Program-made: the position numbers and the translations under genes
The notes under the pieces: generated by a model
What the model was told of the DNA's origin: nothing
Databases searched by the model: none
Seen by the model: the letters and a program-made list of their open reading frames with translations, nothing else
Part shown: positions 45,656 through 46,668 of the stretch, in pieces
Layout of the letters: each line of letters starts with the position of its first letter
Numbering within the stretch: position 1 is the stretch's first letter
Origin: Phycisphaerae bacterium
Lineage (GTDB): Bacteria > Planctomycetota > Phycisphaerae > Tepidisphaerales > Tepidisphaeraceae
NCBI GenBank assembly: GCA_025924315.1
Contig: JAICIO010000039.1
Location: 1-46,668 of the forward strand
Direction of reading: 5' to 3'
Length of the DNA stretch: 46,668 bases

Positions 45656-46668
45656 ATGACCTACCGCCTCGCGATTTTCGTGCTTCTCATCTCGGTTTTC
45701 GCCCCGACTTCGCTCGCTCAGACGACGCGCCCGTCCACAACGCGTGCCGCCCTTCCGACCACGCGCCCCATCCCCGCGATTTCGCGGGTGCTCATCATGA
45801 GCATCGATGGACTGCGCCCGGACCTCATCTTCCGCGCAAACACGCCGAACATTCACAAGCTCTACGAATCCGGCAGCTTCACCTTCTGGGCGAAAACCAC
45901 GCCGATGGCGAACACGTTGCCGTCGCACGTGAGCATGCTCACTGGCGTTGGTCCCGCCCGTCACGCGATCATGTGGAACGGGGATCTGCCGCTTTCGGCG
46001 CCGGTGTATCCCCTCGTGCCGACGATTTTCGAAGTGGCGCACAACGCAGGCTACACCACCGGGGTGGCGACCGGCAAAAGCAAGTTCGAAGTGATCGCTA
46101 AACCCGGCACGATCGATCACGCCTACTTTCCCATCCTTCCGAAGACGACCGACAGCGAAGTGGCAATGGAGGCGGTACAGATCATTCGGCAATACAAGCC
46201 ACAGGTGATGTTCGTGCATTTCCCCGGCAACGACTCCGCCGGCCACATGTACGGCTGGGGCACGCCCGAGCAAATTGATGCCGTCGAACAGGCGGACGTT
46301 TCCGTCGGCGCCGTGATCAAGGCGCTCGAGGACCTCAAGCTGAAGGATTCGACGCTGATCATCCTGAGCGCCGACCACGGCGGAGCGGGACGCACGCACG
46401 GCCCCGACGACGTTCGTTCGCGAACCATCCCGTGGATCGCCGTCGGTCCCGGCATCCGCAAAAACTTCGACCTCTCGCGCTTCCCCGATCTCGAAGTGAA
46501 GACCGAAGACACGTGCGCGACCGCGATGTGGGCGCTCGGCCTCACTCCGCCGAAAAAGCTCGACGGGAAACCGATCGTCGAAATGCTGGAGAATCGCGAG
46601 CTGATGAGCGATGCGCCGATGGCGTATAACCCGGAGATCGGAAAGCCAACGACAAAACCAACGAAGCG
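45656..46668 (+). CDS. Exported type I phosphodiesterase/nucleotide pyrophosphatase-like protein, 3' end cut
   Basis: The first 337 codons of a secreted alkaline-phosphatase-superfamily enzyme; the gene continues past the right edge. ATG 45656 gives a signal peptide (MTYRLAIFVLLISVFAPTSL, cleavage near A21) followed by a Thr/Pro-rich linker. Metal and nucleophile residues are visible: Asp51 in MSIDGLRPDL, Thr87 in MANTLPSHVSMLTG, GNDSAGHMYGWG, and SADHGGAGRTHG. The NPP branch hydrolyses phosphodiesters or nucleotide sugars; the substrate is unknown. Confidence 0.88.
   Translation, partial: MTYRLAIFVLLISVFAPTSLAQTTRPSTTRAALPTTRPIPAISRVLIMSIDGLRPDLIFRANTPNIHKLYESGSFTFWAKTTPMANTLPSHVSMLTGVGPARHAIMWNGDLPLSAPVYPLVPTIFEVAHNAGYTTGVATGKSKFEVIAKPGTIDHAYFPILPKTTDSEVAMEAVQIIRQYKPQVMFVHFPGNDSAGHMYGWGTPEQIDAVEQADVSVGAVIKALEDLKLKDSTLIILSADHGGAGRTHGPDDVRSRTIPWIAVGPGIRKNFDLSRFPDLEVKTEDTCATAMWALGLTPPKKLDGKPIVEMLENRELMSDAPMAYNPEIGKPTTKPTK

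Overview
The window is a high-GC bacterial chromosome segment that most resembles Planctomycetota, probably class Phycisphaerae (inference from gene families; no rRNA or complete marker set is present). The pointers are a PVC-type haem-binding dehydrogenase fused to a DUF1080 (3-keto-disaccharide hydrolase-like) domain, a Tat-exported GH109-like oxidoreductase, a planctomycete-style two-CxxC small protein, Uma2 and TolC-like helical-repeat genes, and dense long intergenic palindromes. Codon bias is strong enough to open very long antisense frames.

Layout. 1-1517 (-) is the 5' part of methionyl-tRNA synthetase. 1876-2178 is a small zinc-ribbon-like protein. 2213-16283 (+) is a carbohydrate-use locus: an exported six-hairpin glycosidase, an ABC sugar-binding protein, two MalF/MalG-type permeases, a Tat-exported unknown protein, a GH106-like glycosidase and the giant PVC/DUF1080 fusion. 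No transport ATPase is encoded beside it. Then come prfB (with its programmed +1 frameshift, 16575-17691), a VapBC-type pair, a clan GH-A glycosidase, an amidohydrolase, a GNAT acetyltransferase, a large coiled-coil lipoprotein, an hsp20-lon pair, two related exported helical-repeat proteins, a STAS protein, an MgtC-family protein, a PDZ protein and Uma2. 30723-35030 (-) holds three membrane proteins: a CvpA-like protein, a membrane-anchored GspE/PilB-like protein that has lost its Walker A lysine, and a three-helix protein. 35053-36191 looks like a 1.1-kb insertion between 21-bp direct repeats. After a GT39-like membrane glycosyltransferase comes an ATP synthase operon, atpZ-like/atpI-like/atpB/atpE/atpF/atpH/atpA (38647-43973). 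It stops at a strong terminator after atpA; gamma, beta and epsilon are not here. The window closes with a GH109-like protein (-) and the start of an exported alkaline-phosphatase-fold phosphodiesterase (+).

The most unusual signal is not a gene. At least eleven different families of long inverted repeats occupy intergenic gaps. One family (three copies: 8025, 16323, 45498) keeps a closed stem enclosing four hairpins while the sequence of the stems changes on both sides, which is compensatory covariation. Another family (four copies) shows the same in a shorter form, and one of its copies is nested inside a further repeat in the atpH-atpA gap. Several elements end about 10 nt before a start codon that has little or no Shine-Dalgarno sequence (lon, atpH).
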